Source of the DNA: JBLKSS01 sp047607725 | GTDB lineage: Bacteria > Pseudomonadota > Gammaproteobacteria > Enterobacterales > Enterobacteriaceae | Reading direction: 5' to 3' | Assembly (NCBI RefSeq): GCF_047607725.1 | Contig: NZ_JBLKSS010000069.1 | Coordinates: forward strand, 1 to 34,617 | DNA: 34,617 bases | Shown here: positions 27,120-34,617 of the stretch, piece by piece | How positions within the stretch are numbered: position 1 is the stretch's first letter | How the letters are laid out: the number at the start of each line of letters is the position of its first letter | Program-made: the position numbers and the translations under genes | Notes under the pieces: generated by a model | Told to the model about the DNA's origin: nothing | The model's database searches: none | Seen by the model: the letters and a program-made list of their open reading frames with translations, nothing else

Positions 27120-27902
27120 ATGATTGAATTATTGCTCTCCGGCTGGTTCGCCGGCGTGCTGTTATCGCTGGCGGCAGGTCCCCTCGGCACCTTCGTGGTG
27201 TGGCGCAAAATGTCGTATTTCGGCGATACCCTCGCCCATGCCTCACTGTTAGGCGTTGCTTTCGGCCTGTTACTGAACATCAATAATCCGTTTTACGCGG
27301 TGATTGCGGTTACGCTGGCGCTCGGGCTGGTGTGGCTGGAACGCTTCCCCCAGTTGGCTATCGATACGTTGTTGGGCATCATGGCACACGGTTCGCTCTC
27401 CCTGGGCCTGGTGGTGGTCAGCCTGATGCAGGGGGTGCGGGTCGATCTGATGGCCTATCTGTTTGGCGATCTGCTGGCGGTCACGCCGCAGGATATTGCG
27501 CTGTGGGCGTGGGGGTCGCGGTAGTGCTGACGCTTATCTTATGGCAATGGCGCACGCTGTTGTCCGTGACCATCAGCCCCGAATTGGCCCACTTGGACGG
27601 GGATCCCCCTGCCCCGCGTCAAGCTGCTCTTGATGCTGGTCACGGCGCTGACCATCGGGCTGGCGATGAAGTTTGTCGGTGCGTTAATTATTACTTCGCT
27701 GCTCATCATTCCCGCCGCGGCCGCGCGCCGTTGTGCGCGCAGCCCGGAGCAAATGGCGTTATACGCCACCCTAGCGGGCGCGTTGGCGGTCACCGGCGGA
27801 CTGGCCTTTTCCGCGTTCTACGATACACCGGCCGGCCCATCCGTTGTGCTGTGCGCCTCGGTGCTGTTCCTGCCCAGCCTGACCGTCAAAGCGCGCTCTT
27901 GA
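27120..27902 (+). pseudogene. znuB: znuB zinc ABC transporter permease, two frameshifts
   Basis: ZnuB is the membrane channel of the zinc importer (E. coli 261 residues). MIELLLSGWFAGVLLSLAAG starts at 27120 and the first half follows the family (MSYFGDTLAHASLLGVAFGL, LAIDTLLGIMAHGSLSLGLV, LMAYLFGDLLAVTPQDIAL). Near 27508 the frame shifts at a GC-rich run; the next 30 residues (GVAVVLTLILWQWRTLLSVTIS) are in a second frame. Near 27601 an extra G in GACGGGG shifts it again, and RVKLLLMLVTALTIGLAMKFVG to FYDTPAGPSVVLCA runs to 27902. It begins 31 bp after znuC. Confidence 0.95.
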
Positions 27903-28002
27903 CCGCCGAGAGCGGCGCAACACCCTGTCATCCGCCGCCTCCGGTCACTGCGCCGGTTCCGCGGCGGTGGGACGCGGCCGCTGATGCTCGGTTGCGGCGG
28001 CG

Positions 28003-28996
28003 TTATTCGTCCTCGCCGCCGTGTCCCTCAAGCCCGAAATGGCGATACGCGTGGACGGTAGCGATACGCCCGCGGGGGATTCGCTGTATAAACCCTTGCT
28101 GGATCAAAAACGGCTCCAGCACATCTTCAATCGTCTCGCGCTCCTCGCCGATCGCCGCCACCAGGTTATCCAACCCTACCGGTCCGCCAACAAATTTATC
28201 TATGATGGCCAGCAGCAGCTTGCGATCCATGAAGTCGAACCCTTGGGTACCGACATTCAGCATGTTCAGCGCGTTCCCCGCCACCTCATCGGTGATGTGG
28301 CCAACGGCCCGCACGTCGGCAAAGTCACGGACCCGGCGCAGCAGCCGGTTGGCGATACGCGGCGTACCGCGCGCCGACTTCGGTAATGTTCAGCGCCAGG
28401 CAGGCGGCGCTGCGGCTGACAATATGCTGCAAATCCCCCGTCTGATAAAACTCCAGCCGCTGCACGATACCAAACCGGTCGCGCAGCGGCGGCGTCAGCG
28501 AGCCTGCGCGGGTGGTGGCGCCCACCAGGGTAAACGGAGGGAGCTCGATTTTGATAGAGCGAGCGGCCGGCTCCTCGCCTATCATGATATCCAGTTGATA
28601 ATCCTCCATTGCCGGATAAAGCACTTCCTCCACTACCGGCGAAAGCCGATGGATCTCATCGATAAATAAAACGTCATGGGGCTCGAGGTTGGTCAGCATC
28701 GCCGCCAGATCGCCGGCTTTTTCCAGCACCGGACCCGAGGTGGTGCACAGATTGACTCCCATTTCATTGGCGACAATGTTCGCCAGCGTGGTTTTACCCA
28801 GCCCGGTCGGCCCCGAGATGAGCAAATGATCGAGCGTGTCGCCGCGCATTTTCGCCGCCTGAATGAAAATCTCCATCTGCTCGCGCACGTGGGGCTGACC
28901 GATATAGTCCGCCAGTGTTTTCGGCCGGATAGCGCGGTCGATAACCTCTTCTTCGGTCACCGTCGCGGCACTCATCAGTCGATCGGCTTCTATCAT
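28003..28996 (-). pseudogene. ruvB: ruvB Holliday-junction branch-migration ATPase, frameshifted
   Basis: RuvB is the AAA+ motor that RuvA loads on Holliday junctions. From 28996 the N-terminal AAA+ part reads well: IRPKTLADYIGQPHVREQME, Walker A SGPTGLGKTTLA (usually FGPPGLGKT), Walker B VLFIDEIHRLSP, sensor-1 VGATTRAGSLTPPLRDRFG. After NITEVGAR (about 28374) several codons are missing and the frame shifts; RGTPRIANRLLRRVRDFA and the winged-helix domain (FMDRKLLLAIIDKFVGGPVGLDNL to IPRGRIAT) continue in another frame to 28003. The arginine-sensor helix and DNA-binding domain are therefore cut off. It lies 3-6 bp from the former ruvA stop. Confidence 0.95.
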
Positions 28997-29606
28997 CCTC
29001 TACCTCACAGCGCGGCGCATCACGGATAAGCATTTCACAATCGGCGCCGGCGCTCGCCACTTTGCTCACCATCCGGCTTGCCTCCTGGGGTTTATACCCC
29101 AGCGCCACAACCGCTTCGCTCTCGGGATCGGCCGGATTGACCTGCGCGTCGATGGCGGGGGGGATATCGCCTACGCCCTGGGGCGCGAACAGATCGCCGG
29201 ACAGACCTTTAAATCTGTCCTTCATTTCCACCACCAGCCGTTCCGCGGTCTTTTTGCCAACCCCGGGCAATTTCACCAGCGCGTTAATTTCCTGGCGCTC
29301 CACGGCGCTGACAAATTGCGGCGCCGACATCCCGGAGAGAATCACCAGCGCCAGCTTCGGCCCGACGCCGTTCACTTTAATCAGTTCGCGAAACAGGACC
29401 CGCTCCTGCTTATGGATAAAACCAAACAGCAACTGGGCGTCCTCACGCACCACGAAATGGGTGAAGATAACCGCCTCCTGACCGGTTTCCGGCAGGGCAT
29501 AGAAACAGGTCATCGGCAATTGCACCTCATAACCCACCCCATGAGTTTCCAACAGCACCTGCGGCGGCTGCTTTTCCAGAATGATGCCTCTGAGACGTCC
29601 GATCAC
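28794..29606 (-). pseudogene. ruvA: ruvA, frameshift near the 3' end giving a run-on product
   Basis: RuvA is the tetrameric Holliday-junction binder. From MIGRLRGIILEKQPPQVLLE at 29606 the OB domain, both HhH motifs (LIKVNGVGPKLALVIL, LVKLPGVGKKTAERLVVEM) and most of RuvB-binding domain III (VVALGYKPQEASRMVSKVA) are intact. At about 29015 two bases are missing, so RDALRAVR-stop (TAG at 29000-29002) is not reached in frame. The ribosome would continue about 72 codons into ruvB, giving 270 residues instead of about 202. Only the last six native residues change, so DNA binding might survive; RuvB contact is less certain. Calling it a pseudogene is an inference. Confidence 0.8.
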
Positions 29607-29667
29607 CTCGACTTTCCTTTACGCGTCAGGTTATTGCTTTTGATGGTTATGCTTATAACATAATAAA

Positions 29668-29687
29668 GGCTGGATGGATATCCAGCC
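29668..29687 (-). promoter_or_regulatory. LexA (SOS) box upstream of ruvA
   Basis: The minus strand reads CTGGATATCCATCCAG at 29670-29685, inside a 20-bp palindrome. It is nearly identical to the LexA operator known before E. coli ruvAB (CTGGATATCTATCCAG). It lies about 65 bp upstream of the ruvA ATG, with A+T-rich promoter-like sequence (TTTATTATG, TTATAAGC) between. I first read this hairpin as a terminator for ruvC, but the match to the SOS box and its position explain it better. Confidence 0.8.
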
Positions 29688-29714
29688 TGAAGGTAAACGT
29701 GCCACAGCCGGATG

Positions 29715-30230
29715 TCAGCTTAGCCTGCCGCGCGCCAGATTAATCCTGCCGCTGCCCATGCGCAGGGCATTCTGGCTGACGTGGCAATGGGTGATGGCGA
29801 TGGCCAACGCATCGGCGGCGTCCGCCTGCGGGTTAGCCGATAGCATTAATAGGGTACGCACCATATGCTGTACCTGGCTTTTCTCCGCTGACCCCGTGCC
29901 CACCACCGTCTGTTTGACCTGACGGGCCGCATATTCAAACACCGGTAAATCCAGGTTAATCGCCGCCACGACGCCGCGCGCCTGGCCCAGTTTTAGCGCC
30001 GAGTCGGCGTTTTTGGCCATAAAGACCTGCTCAATCGCCAGGCAGTCCGGTTGAAACTGCGTGATGATCTTGCTGACGCCGGCATAGATAAGCTTCAGGC
30101 GACCGGGTAGATCGTCCACTTTGGTACGGATACAGTCGCTGCCCAGGTAGCTCAGTTTACGCCCATCCTGACGCACGATACCATAGCCGGTAATACGCGA
30201 GCCGGGATCGATACCCAATATCACGGTCAT
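29715..30230 (-). CDS. ruvC: Holliday-junction resolvase RuvC
   Basis: RuvC nicks Holliday junctions symmetrically. The start MTVILGIDPGSRITGYG at 30230 is right; an upstream in-frame Met would add 53 unrelated residues. The 171-residue product (E. coli 173) has the four acidic active-site positions in GIDPGS, AIEQVF and DAADALAIAITH, and the substrate-loop region SALKLGQARG. No lesion is visible. It lies 43 bp after yebC and 108 bp before the ruvA start; the E. coli gene yebB that sits between them is absent. Confidence 0.97.
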   Translation of the reverse strand: MTVILGIDPGSRITGYGIVRQDGRKLSYLGSDCIRTKVDDLPGRLKLIYAGVSKIITQFQPDCLAIEQVFMAKNADSALKLGQARGVVAAINLDLPVFEYAARQVKQTVVGTGSAEKSQVQHMVRTLLMLSANPQADAADALAIAITHCHVSQNALRMGSGRINLARGRLS

Positions 30231-30273
30231 ACCGCTGCCGCCTGGCGCGCGCGATAACGCGGGAAACCGGTCA

Positions 30274-31017
30274 TCACAGGGTCGCCGCCACCTCGTCGGA
30301 AATCTCACCGTTGTGGTAGACTTCCTGCACATCATCGGAGTCTTCCAGCATATCGATAAGGCGCAGTAATTTGGGCGCGGTCTCCGCATCCAGATCGGCG
30401 CGGGTAGACGGGACCAGCGCGACTTCCGAGGATTCCGGCGTCAGACCGGCCGCCTCCAGCGCGTCTTTGACTTCGCCGAACGCGTCCGGCGTGGTGTACA
30501 CATCGATCGCGCCATCATCATAAGTGATAACGTCATCGGCGCCGGCTTCCAGCGCCGCGTCCATGATGGTATCTTCGCTCAGGCCCGGCGCGAACGAAAT
30601 CACCCCTCTTTTGGTGAACAGATACGAAACGGAGCCATCGGTGCCCAAATTGCCGCCGGTTTTGGTAAAGGTGTGACGCACCTCGGACACGGTACGGTTG
30701 CGATTATCGCTCAAGCACTCAACCATGACCGCGGTACCGCCGGGGCCATAGCCTTCATAAATAATGGTCTCCATCTGGACGTCGTCATCCCCTCCCACGC
30801 CGCGGGCGATGGCGCGATTGAGCGTGTCACGCGTCATGTTATTCGCTAAGGCTTTATCCACCGCCGCGCGCAAGCGAGGGTTGGAGCCGACATCCCCGCC
30901 GCCCAGTCTGGCGGCGGTAACCAATTCGCGGATAATCTTGGTGAAAATTTTCCCGCGTTTGGCGTCCTGTGCGGCTTTACGATGCTTGGTATTGGCCCAC
31001 TTACTATGACTTGCCAT
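30274..31017 (-). CDS. yebC: YebC/PmpR family protein
   Basis: YebC belongs to the YebC/TACO1 family, which has been described both as a DNA-binding regulator and as a translation factor that relieves ribosome stalling at proline runs. The 247-residue product has the family start MASHSKWANTKHRKAAQDAKRG, the MTRDTLNRAIARGVGG segment and YEGYGPGGTAVMVECLSDNRNRT. Length is normal and no lesion is seen. It lies between nudB (23-bp gap) and ruvC, as in E. coli. Confidence 0.96.
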   Translation of the reverse strand: MASHSKWANTKHRKAAQDAKRGKIFTKIIRELVTAARLGGGDVGSNPRLRAAVDKALANNMTRDTLNRAIARGVGGDDDVQMETIIYEGYGPGGTAVMVECLSDNRNRTVSEVRHTFTKTGGNLGTDGSVSYLFTKRGVISFAPGLSEDTIMDAALEAGADDVITYDDGAIDVYTTPDAFGEVKDALEAAGLTPESSEVALVPSTRADLDAETAPKLLRLIDMLEDSDDVQEVYHNGEISDEVAATL

Positions 31018-31040
31018 ATCTCTCTCCGAAAAAAGCCTTC

Positions 31041-31475
31041 TCAGGCCGGATAAATAACAAATTCTTCAATCGCCTGCCGGTTACTCCAGGATTTGGTCAG
31101 CGCGTCGGCGGCCATCCAGCGCCAGCTGAGATGCTCGCTTAACACGGGCGCCTGCTCACAGGGTAGCGTCAAACAGAACCAATATTCTGTATTGTGCGTC
31201 ACTCCGGGCGCGTAACGGTGGCGAAAATGACTAAAAATCTCAAATTGAATGCAGCGCTGGCAATCGGTAAGCGTCAGTCCCCCGGCATCGACATCAAACC
31301 CGGTTTCTTCGCGCTCTTCCCGCTGCGCCGCCGCCGCCGGAGGTTCACCGGCGTCTATACTGCCGGTAACCGACTGCCAAAATGCCGGGTCATCCCGGCG
31401 CTGTAACATCAAAACCCGCCCGCTGTCGGTGGCGGAGATGACCACCAGCACCGAAATTGGGCGTTTATAGGCCAT
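31041..31475 (-). CDS. nudB: dihydroneopterin triphosphate pyrophosphatase NudB
   Basis: NudB is a Nudix hydrolase that removes pyrophosphate from dihydroneopterin triphosphate in folate synthesis. The 144-residue product has a Nudix box, GSIDAGEPPAAAAQREEREETGF, with the key E residues present, although the hydrophobic site after RE is Glu. It also has HRYAPGVTHNTEYWFCL and LTKSWSNRQAIEEFV, typical of the NudB subgroup. Two residues are missing compared with E. coli near LSWRWMAADALT. The ATG overlaps the aspS stop by one base (TAATG), which suggests translational coupling. Confidence 0.95.
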   Translation of the reverse strand: MAYKRPISVLVVISATDSGRVLMLQRRDDPAFWQSVTGSIDAGEPPAAAAQREEREETGFDVDAGGLTLTDCQRCIQFEIFSHFRHRYAPGVTHNTEYWFCLTLPCEQAPVLSEHLSWRWMAADALTKSWSNRQAIEEFVIYPA

Positions 31476-33265
31476 TATGACCGACCGTTTTCCATCGCTT
31501 CCTTACCCTTGCCGACAACCGCAATCGACAGATCGGCCAGCGCCTCGGCATTGCCGAAGCTGGGGGCTTCGGTCATCAGATCCGCCGCCGCGGTGGTTTT
31601 CGGAAACGCAATAACATCGCGGATATTGTCGGTGCCGGTCAGCAGCATCACCAGGCGATCCAGGCCGAAGGCCAGGCCCGCATGGGGCGGCGTGCCATAT
31701 TTTAATGCATCGAGCAGGAAACCGAATTTCTCCTGCTGTTCCTGTTCATTGATACCCAGAATGCCGAACACGGTCTGCTGCATGTCGCCGCGGTGGATAC
31801 GCACCGAGCCGCCGCCGACCTCGTTACCGTTGATAACCATATCGTAGGCGTTGGCCACCACCGCCGTCGGGCAGGCGGCCAGCGTCTTTGCATCGATATC
31901 CTTCGGCGCGGTGAAGGGATGATGCATCGTGGCCAGGCCGCCGTCTTCGTCTTCCTCAAACATCGGAAAGTCGACCACCCACAGCGGCGCCCAGCGGTCG
32001 GTTTCCGTGAGCCGCAAATCCAGGCCGAGCTTGAGACGCAGTGCCCCCAGCGCATCGGTCACGACACTTGCGCGATCCGCGCCGAAGAAAACGATATCGC
32101 CGTCGGCGGCATGGGTGCGCGCGAGGATCTGCTCGATCACCTGCGGCCCCAGGAATTTCGCCACCGGGCTTTGCACCCCTTCTGCGCCGGCGTCACGCTG
32201 GTTGACCTTCATCCACGCCAGCCCTTTGGCGCCATAGATTTCAATATATTTGCCGTATTCGTCAATCTGCTTGCGGCTCAACTGCGTGCCACCGGGCACG
32301 CGCAACGCCGCCACGCGGCCCTTGGCGTCGTTGGCGGGCGCGGAGAACACATTGAACGCCACGTCTTTGACCAAATCCGCCACGTCCACCAGCTCCATCG
32401 GATTGCGCAAATCCGGTTTGTCGGAACCGAAGCGGCGCATGGCGTCGGCATAGGTCATCTGCGGGAAAACGCCCAGGTCGACGCCGGTAATGTCGCGCCA
32501 CAAATCGCGCACCAGCCGCTCCATCACCTCGCGCACCTGCGCCGCGCTCATGAATGACGTTTCCACATCGATCTGGGTGAACTCCGGCTGACGATCGGCG
32601 CGCAGGTCTTCATCGCGGAAACATTTCACGATCTGGTAGTAGCGGTCGAAACCCGACATCATCAGCAGCTGTTTAAACAGCTGCGGTGACTGCGGCAAGG
32701 CGTAAAACTTGCCTTTATGCACCCGGCTGGGCACCAGGTAATCACGCGCGCCTTCCGGCGTTGCTTTGGTCAACATCGGCGTTTCGATATCAAGAAACCC
32801 TTCGGCATCCATGAAACGACGGACGAAACTGGAGATACGCGCCCGCGTTTTGAGGCGCTGCGCCATAACGGGACGACGTAAATCGAGGTAGCGGAATTTC
32901 AGGCGCTGCTCTTCGGTATTATTCTGATTGGCGTCGAGCGGCAGCGGCTCCGAGCGGTTGATAATGGTCAGTTGGGTGGCCAGTACTTCTACGGCGCCGG
33001 TGGCCATATCGCTATTGACCTGGCTGTCCGGGCGGGCGCGCACGATACCGGTCAGTTGCAGACAGAATTCATTGCGCAGCTCGGCGGCGCGGGCGAAGGC
33101 ATCCTGACGATCGGGATCAAAAAATACCTGCACCAGGCCTTCCCGGTCACGCATGTCGATGAAAATCAGACCGCCGAGATCACGACGGTGGTTGACCCAA
33201 CCGCATAACGTCACTTCCTGGCCAACATGTGACAGGTTCAGCTGTCCGCAATATACAGTACGCAT
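31475..33265 (-). CDS. aspS: aspartyl-tRNA synthetase
   Basis: AspRS charges tRNA-Asp. The start MRTVYCGQLNLSHVGQEVTL at 33265 matches E. coli and has AAGGAT in front; an in-frame Met at 33316 would add 17 unrelated residues. The 596-residue protein has the OB-fold anticodon-binding domain, class II motif 1 around LKTRARISSFVRRFMDAEGF, motif 2 FRDEDLRADRQPEFTQID, the bacterial GAD insertion, and motif 3 AGLAFGLDRLVMLLTGTDN. No lesion is present. It heads the aspS-nudB-yebC-ruvC run. Confidence 0.98.
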   Translation of the reverse strand: MRTVYCGQLNLSHVGQEVTLCGWVNHRRDLGGLIFIDMRDREGLVQVFFDPDRQDAFARAAELRNEFCLQLTGIVRARPDSQVNSDMATGAVEVLATQLTIINRSEPLPLDANQNNTEEQRLKFRYLDLRRPVMAQRLKTRARISSFVRRFMDAEGFLDIETPMLTKATPEGARDYLVPSRVHKGKFYALPQSPQLFKQLLMMSGFDRYYQIVKCFRDEDLRADRQPEFTQIDVETSFMSAAQVREVMERLVRDLWRDITGVDLGVFPQMTYADAMRRFGSDKPDLRNPMELVDVADLVKDVAFNVFSAPANDAKGRVAALRVPGGTQLSRKQIDEYGKYIEIYGAKGLAWMKVNQRDAGAEGVQSPVAKFLGPQVIEQILARTHAADGDIVFFGADRASVVTDALGALRLKLGLDLRLTETDRWAPLWVVDFPMFEEDEDGGLATMHHPFTAPKDIDAKTLAACPTAVVANAYDMVINGNEVGGGSVRIHRGDMQQTVFGILGINEQEQQEKFGFLLDALKYGTPPHAGLAFGLDRLVMLLTGTDNIRDVIAFPKTTAAADLMTEAPSFGNAEALADLSIAVVGKGKEAMENGRS

Positions 33266-33410
33266 TAGGATATCCTTAAAATTCAGCCCGTCAGCGGGTG
33301 CCGCGGAATGGGACAAAACGAGCTGTTATTCATTAATGGCTGCGCCCGGCGTGGGCGAACCGGCGCCGAGTCTTTGCCCGGCATCACCGGCCGGCGGGTG
33401 CGCGCTGCAC

Positions 33411-33440
33411 GGGCCGGCGTTTGAAAGGCGGTCATTATAA
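33411..33440 (-). promoter_or_regulatory. candidate aspS promoter -10 beside an IS end
   Basis: The minus strand has a perfect TATAAT (33439-33434), about 170 bp before the aspS ATG. A weak -35 (TTATGC) sits 17 bp upstream of it. The GTAAGC element end at 33484 lies only about 25 bp further upstream, so the insertion has replaced native sequence just behind this promoter. The assignment is by consensus only. Confidence 0.4.
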
Positions 33441-33472
33441 AGGAATTTCAGGCATAGCATAAGCCCGTCTGG

Positions 33473-33805
33473 GCGTACGCTTACAGTGTAACCGCCAGTA
33501 GCTCAGCCTGCTGTGTAGTGGGGATTTTAGGTTGGACACCGAACTTGCCCTGACGGTAGAGCTGGCGCCAGTTGAACAGCAAATTGTCATTGATACCGTT
33601 ATCCTGTGCCAGCTTGGCAATGGATACGCCGGGCTGGAGCGCCTGCTCAACCAGCTTAATTTTAAAGTCCAGCGGGAAATTTGGACGACGTCTTGAGGGT
33701 TTTGGTGGGATTTGTTTCATGAATTGCGCCCATTAAAAAAATAATGGACATCATCTTCAATAACTTGATGGGGAATTAACAGACGACGCTGGGCGTACAC
33801 TTATC
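33473..33805 (-). mobile_element. IS66-type element remnant with two same-facing ends
   Basis: On the minus strand the motif TAAGTGTACGCCCAGCG begins at 33803 and TAAGCGTACGCCCAGAC at 33483. Both point the same way and share TAAG-Y-GTACGCCCAG. The first is upstream of a small transposase gene; the second starts exactly where that gene stops. A single intact element would have inverted ends, so this is a truncated copy followed by the tip of another, or a deletion between tandem copies. The right edge adjoins lysine decarboxylase sequence in frame (LINPIKVTILTPGMD). Confidence 0.6.
33481..33720 (-). pseudogene. transposase TnpA / OrfA fragment (IS66 or IS3-like HTH)
   Basis: A 79-codon frame starts MKQIPPKPSRRRPNFPLDFK and has a helix-turn-helix of the Transposase_8 type (LVEQALQPGVSIAKLAQDNGINDNLLFNWRQLYRQGKFG). 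This is the first ORF of IS66 elements and is also close to IS2-like OrfA. It ends in TAA that belongs to a GTAAGC element tip at 33481-33484, so the gene is cut after about 79 residues. No DDE transposase ORF is present, so the element cannot move itself. Confidence 0.75.
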
Positions 33806-34480
33806 AATCCCATCAAGGTCACCATCCTGACGCCGGGAATGGACGAGACCGGCGAAATGGCGTCGGAGGGGATCCCGGCTTCGCTGGTGGCCAAGTTCCT
33901 CGATGAGCGCGGCGTGGTGGTAGAAAAAACCGGCCATTATAATCTGCTGTTTTTGTTTAGTATTGGTATCGATATCGATAAAACCAAGGCGATGAGCCTG
34001 TTGCGCGGCTTGACCGAGTTTAAGCGTGCCTACGATCTTAATCTGCGGGTGCGCAATATGTTGCCGGACCTGTACGCGGAAGATCCTGATTTCTACCGCC
34101 ACATGCGTATTCAGGATCTGGCGCAGGGTATCCACGGGTTAATTCGCCAGCATCATCTGCCGCAACTGATGCTCAATGCTTTCGCGGTGCTTCCCGAGAT
34201 GAAAATGACGCCTTACGCCGCGTTCCAACAGCAGGTGCGCGGCAACGTGGAAACCGTTGAGCTGTCGCAAATGGTCGGTCGCATCTCCGCTAACATGCTG
34301 TTGCCGTACCCGCCAGGGGTACCGGTGGTGATGCCCGGCGAGATGATCACCGAAGGCAGTCGTGCGGTGCTGGATTTCCTACTGATGCTGTGCTCAATCG
34401 GCCAACACTATCCGGGCTTTGAGACCGACATTCACGGCGCTGAACTGACCGAGGATGGCCGTTATTGGGTACTGAAATAA
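33802..34480 (+). pseudogene. C-terminal third of an inducible-type lysine decarboxylase
   Basis: The open frame continues from the IS edge as INPIKVTILTPGMDETGEMAS and reads the C-terminal domain of the CadA/LdcC lysine decarboxylases. Landmarks are ASLVAKFLDERGVVVEKTG, YNLLFLFSIGID, LPDLYAEDPDFYRHMRIQDLAQ, ANMLLPYPPGVPVVMPGEMI and HYPGFETDIHGAELTEDG. It ends YWVLK-TAA at 34480, two bases before MITE copy C. The N-terminal wing and PLP-lysine domain (about 490 residues) are absent. A small duplication (GIDIDKTKA versus GIDKTKA) is seen near 33970. The closeness to CadA or LdcC is not enough to pick a symbol. Confidence 0.9.
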
Positions 34481-34482
34481 AC

Positions 34483-34617
34483 GTAAGCGCCCCGTGGAGG
34501 ACGTCTTGAATTATTGGTGGGTTTGTTGTATGGCCCGGTAAGAATATGTTCCACTACGATGCCTAGTGAACCCGCATCCTATAAGGGACGGCTGTCAGAT
34601 CATGGATAATCCGGCGA
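34483..34617. mobile_element. MITE copy C (first 135 bp; runs off the window)
   Basis: The sequence begins GTAAGCGCCCCGTGGAGG and follows copy A, in the same orientation, for 135 bp up to the window end, just before the central palindrome. At variable sites (for example TATGGCCCGGTAAGAATATGTTCC) it agrees with copy B rather than copy A. It starts two bases after the stop of the lysine decarboxylase fragment. Confidence 0.88.

Noticed and set aside
27332..28669. A 445-codon plus-strand frame covering znuB and the antisense of ruvB
   Set aside because: It joins a short out-of-frame piece of znuB, intergenic sequence and the reverse strand of ruvB. Only about 20 residues in it match a real protein.
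29662..29688. Terminator after ruvC
   Set aside because: The hairpin is followed by only a weak T-rich tract, and its core matches the LexA operator in the right place before ruvA.
1..34617. CRISPR arrays, tRNA or rRNA genes, prophage, toxin-antitoxin or defence genes
   Set aside because: I saw no spaced short repeats, no cloverleaf-like gene, and no recognisable proteins of these classes. The only repeats are the MITE and IS ends.

Overview
The window reads as chromosome of a gamma-proteobacterium of the order Enterobacterales in an advanced but recent state of gene decay. The proteins are close to E. coli / Pectobacteriaceae orthologues. About half of the recognisable genes carry frameshifts, in-frame stops or deletions while still being easy to read, and miniature insertion elements sit at the joints. 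This pattern fits a recently host-restricted insect symbiont of the Sodalis type. The genus is an inference from the style of decay and the protein similarity; no marker here proves it.

Layout. Block 1 (1-6506): the tail of an unrecognised gene, then sfsA and thpR (minus strand, both broken), hrpB (plus, broken), an intact mrcB (PBP1b), and a fragment that looks like the end of a TetR-type regulator. A 338-bp MITE (copy A, 6507-6844) closes this block. Block 2 (6841-20827): the enterobacterial common antigen (ECA) cluster read right to left, wecA-wzzE-wecB-wecC-rffG-rffH-wecD-wecE-wzxE, then rho, trxA, and divergent rhlB and gppA. A second MITE in the opposite orientation (copy B, 20824-21161) cuts gppA. 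Block 3 (21162-33480): a DUF1460 lipoprotein, the back half of an Nramp metal transporter, then lpxM-mepM-znuA / znuC-znuB and ruvB-ruvA-ruvC-yebC-nudB-aspS. A remnant of an IS66-type element (33473-33805) leads to a lysine decarboxylase C-terminal fragment, and a third MITE (copy C) runs off the window. In E. coli, blocks 1, 2 and 3 lie far apart on the chromosome (near 3, 85 and 41 min), so the MITE copies mark rearrangement joints.

Function. What survives is mostly core and envelope maintenance: PBP1b, MepM, LpxM, WecA, Rho, thioredoxin, AspRS, YebC, NudB, RuvC. What is lost falls into whole modules. ECA synthesis has lesions in wzzE, wecC, rffG, wecD and wecE, and wecF, wzyE and wecG are missing from their usual place. 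The ZnuABC zinc importer is broken in all three genes. The RuvAB branch-migration motor is damaged while the RuvC resolvase is intact. RhlB, GppA, HrpB, ThpR and SfsA are also lost. Two regulatory sites outlive the genes they served: a LexA box before ruvA and a Zur-like palindrome between znuA and znuC.

I found no CRISPR array, tRNA, rRNA, prophage, defence island or biosynthetic novelty. The most interesting structures are the MITE family with 49-bp inverted repeats and GTAAGC tips, which supplies stop codons to the genes it cuts, and the module-by-module decay.
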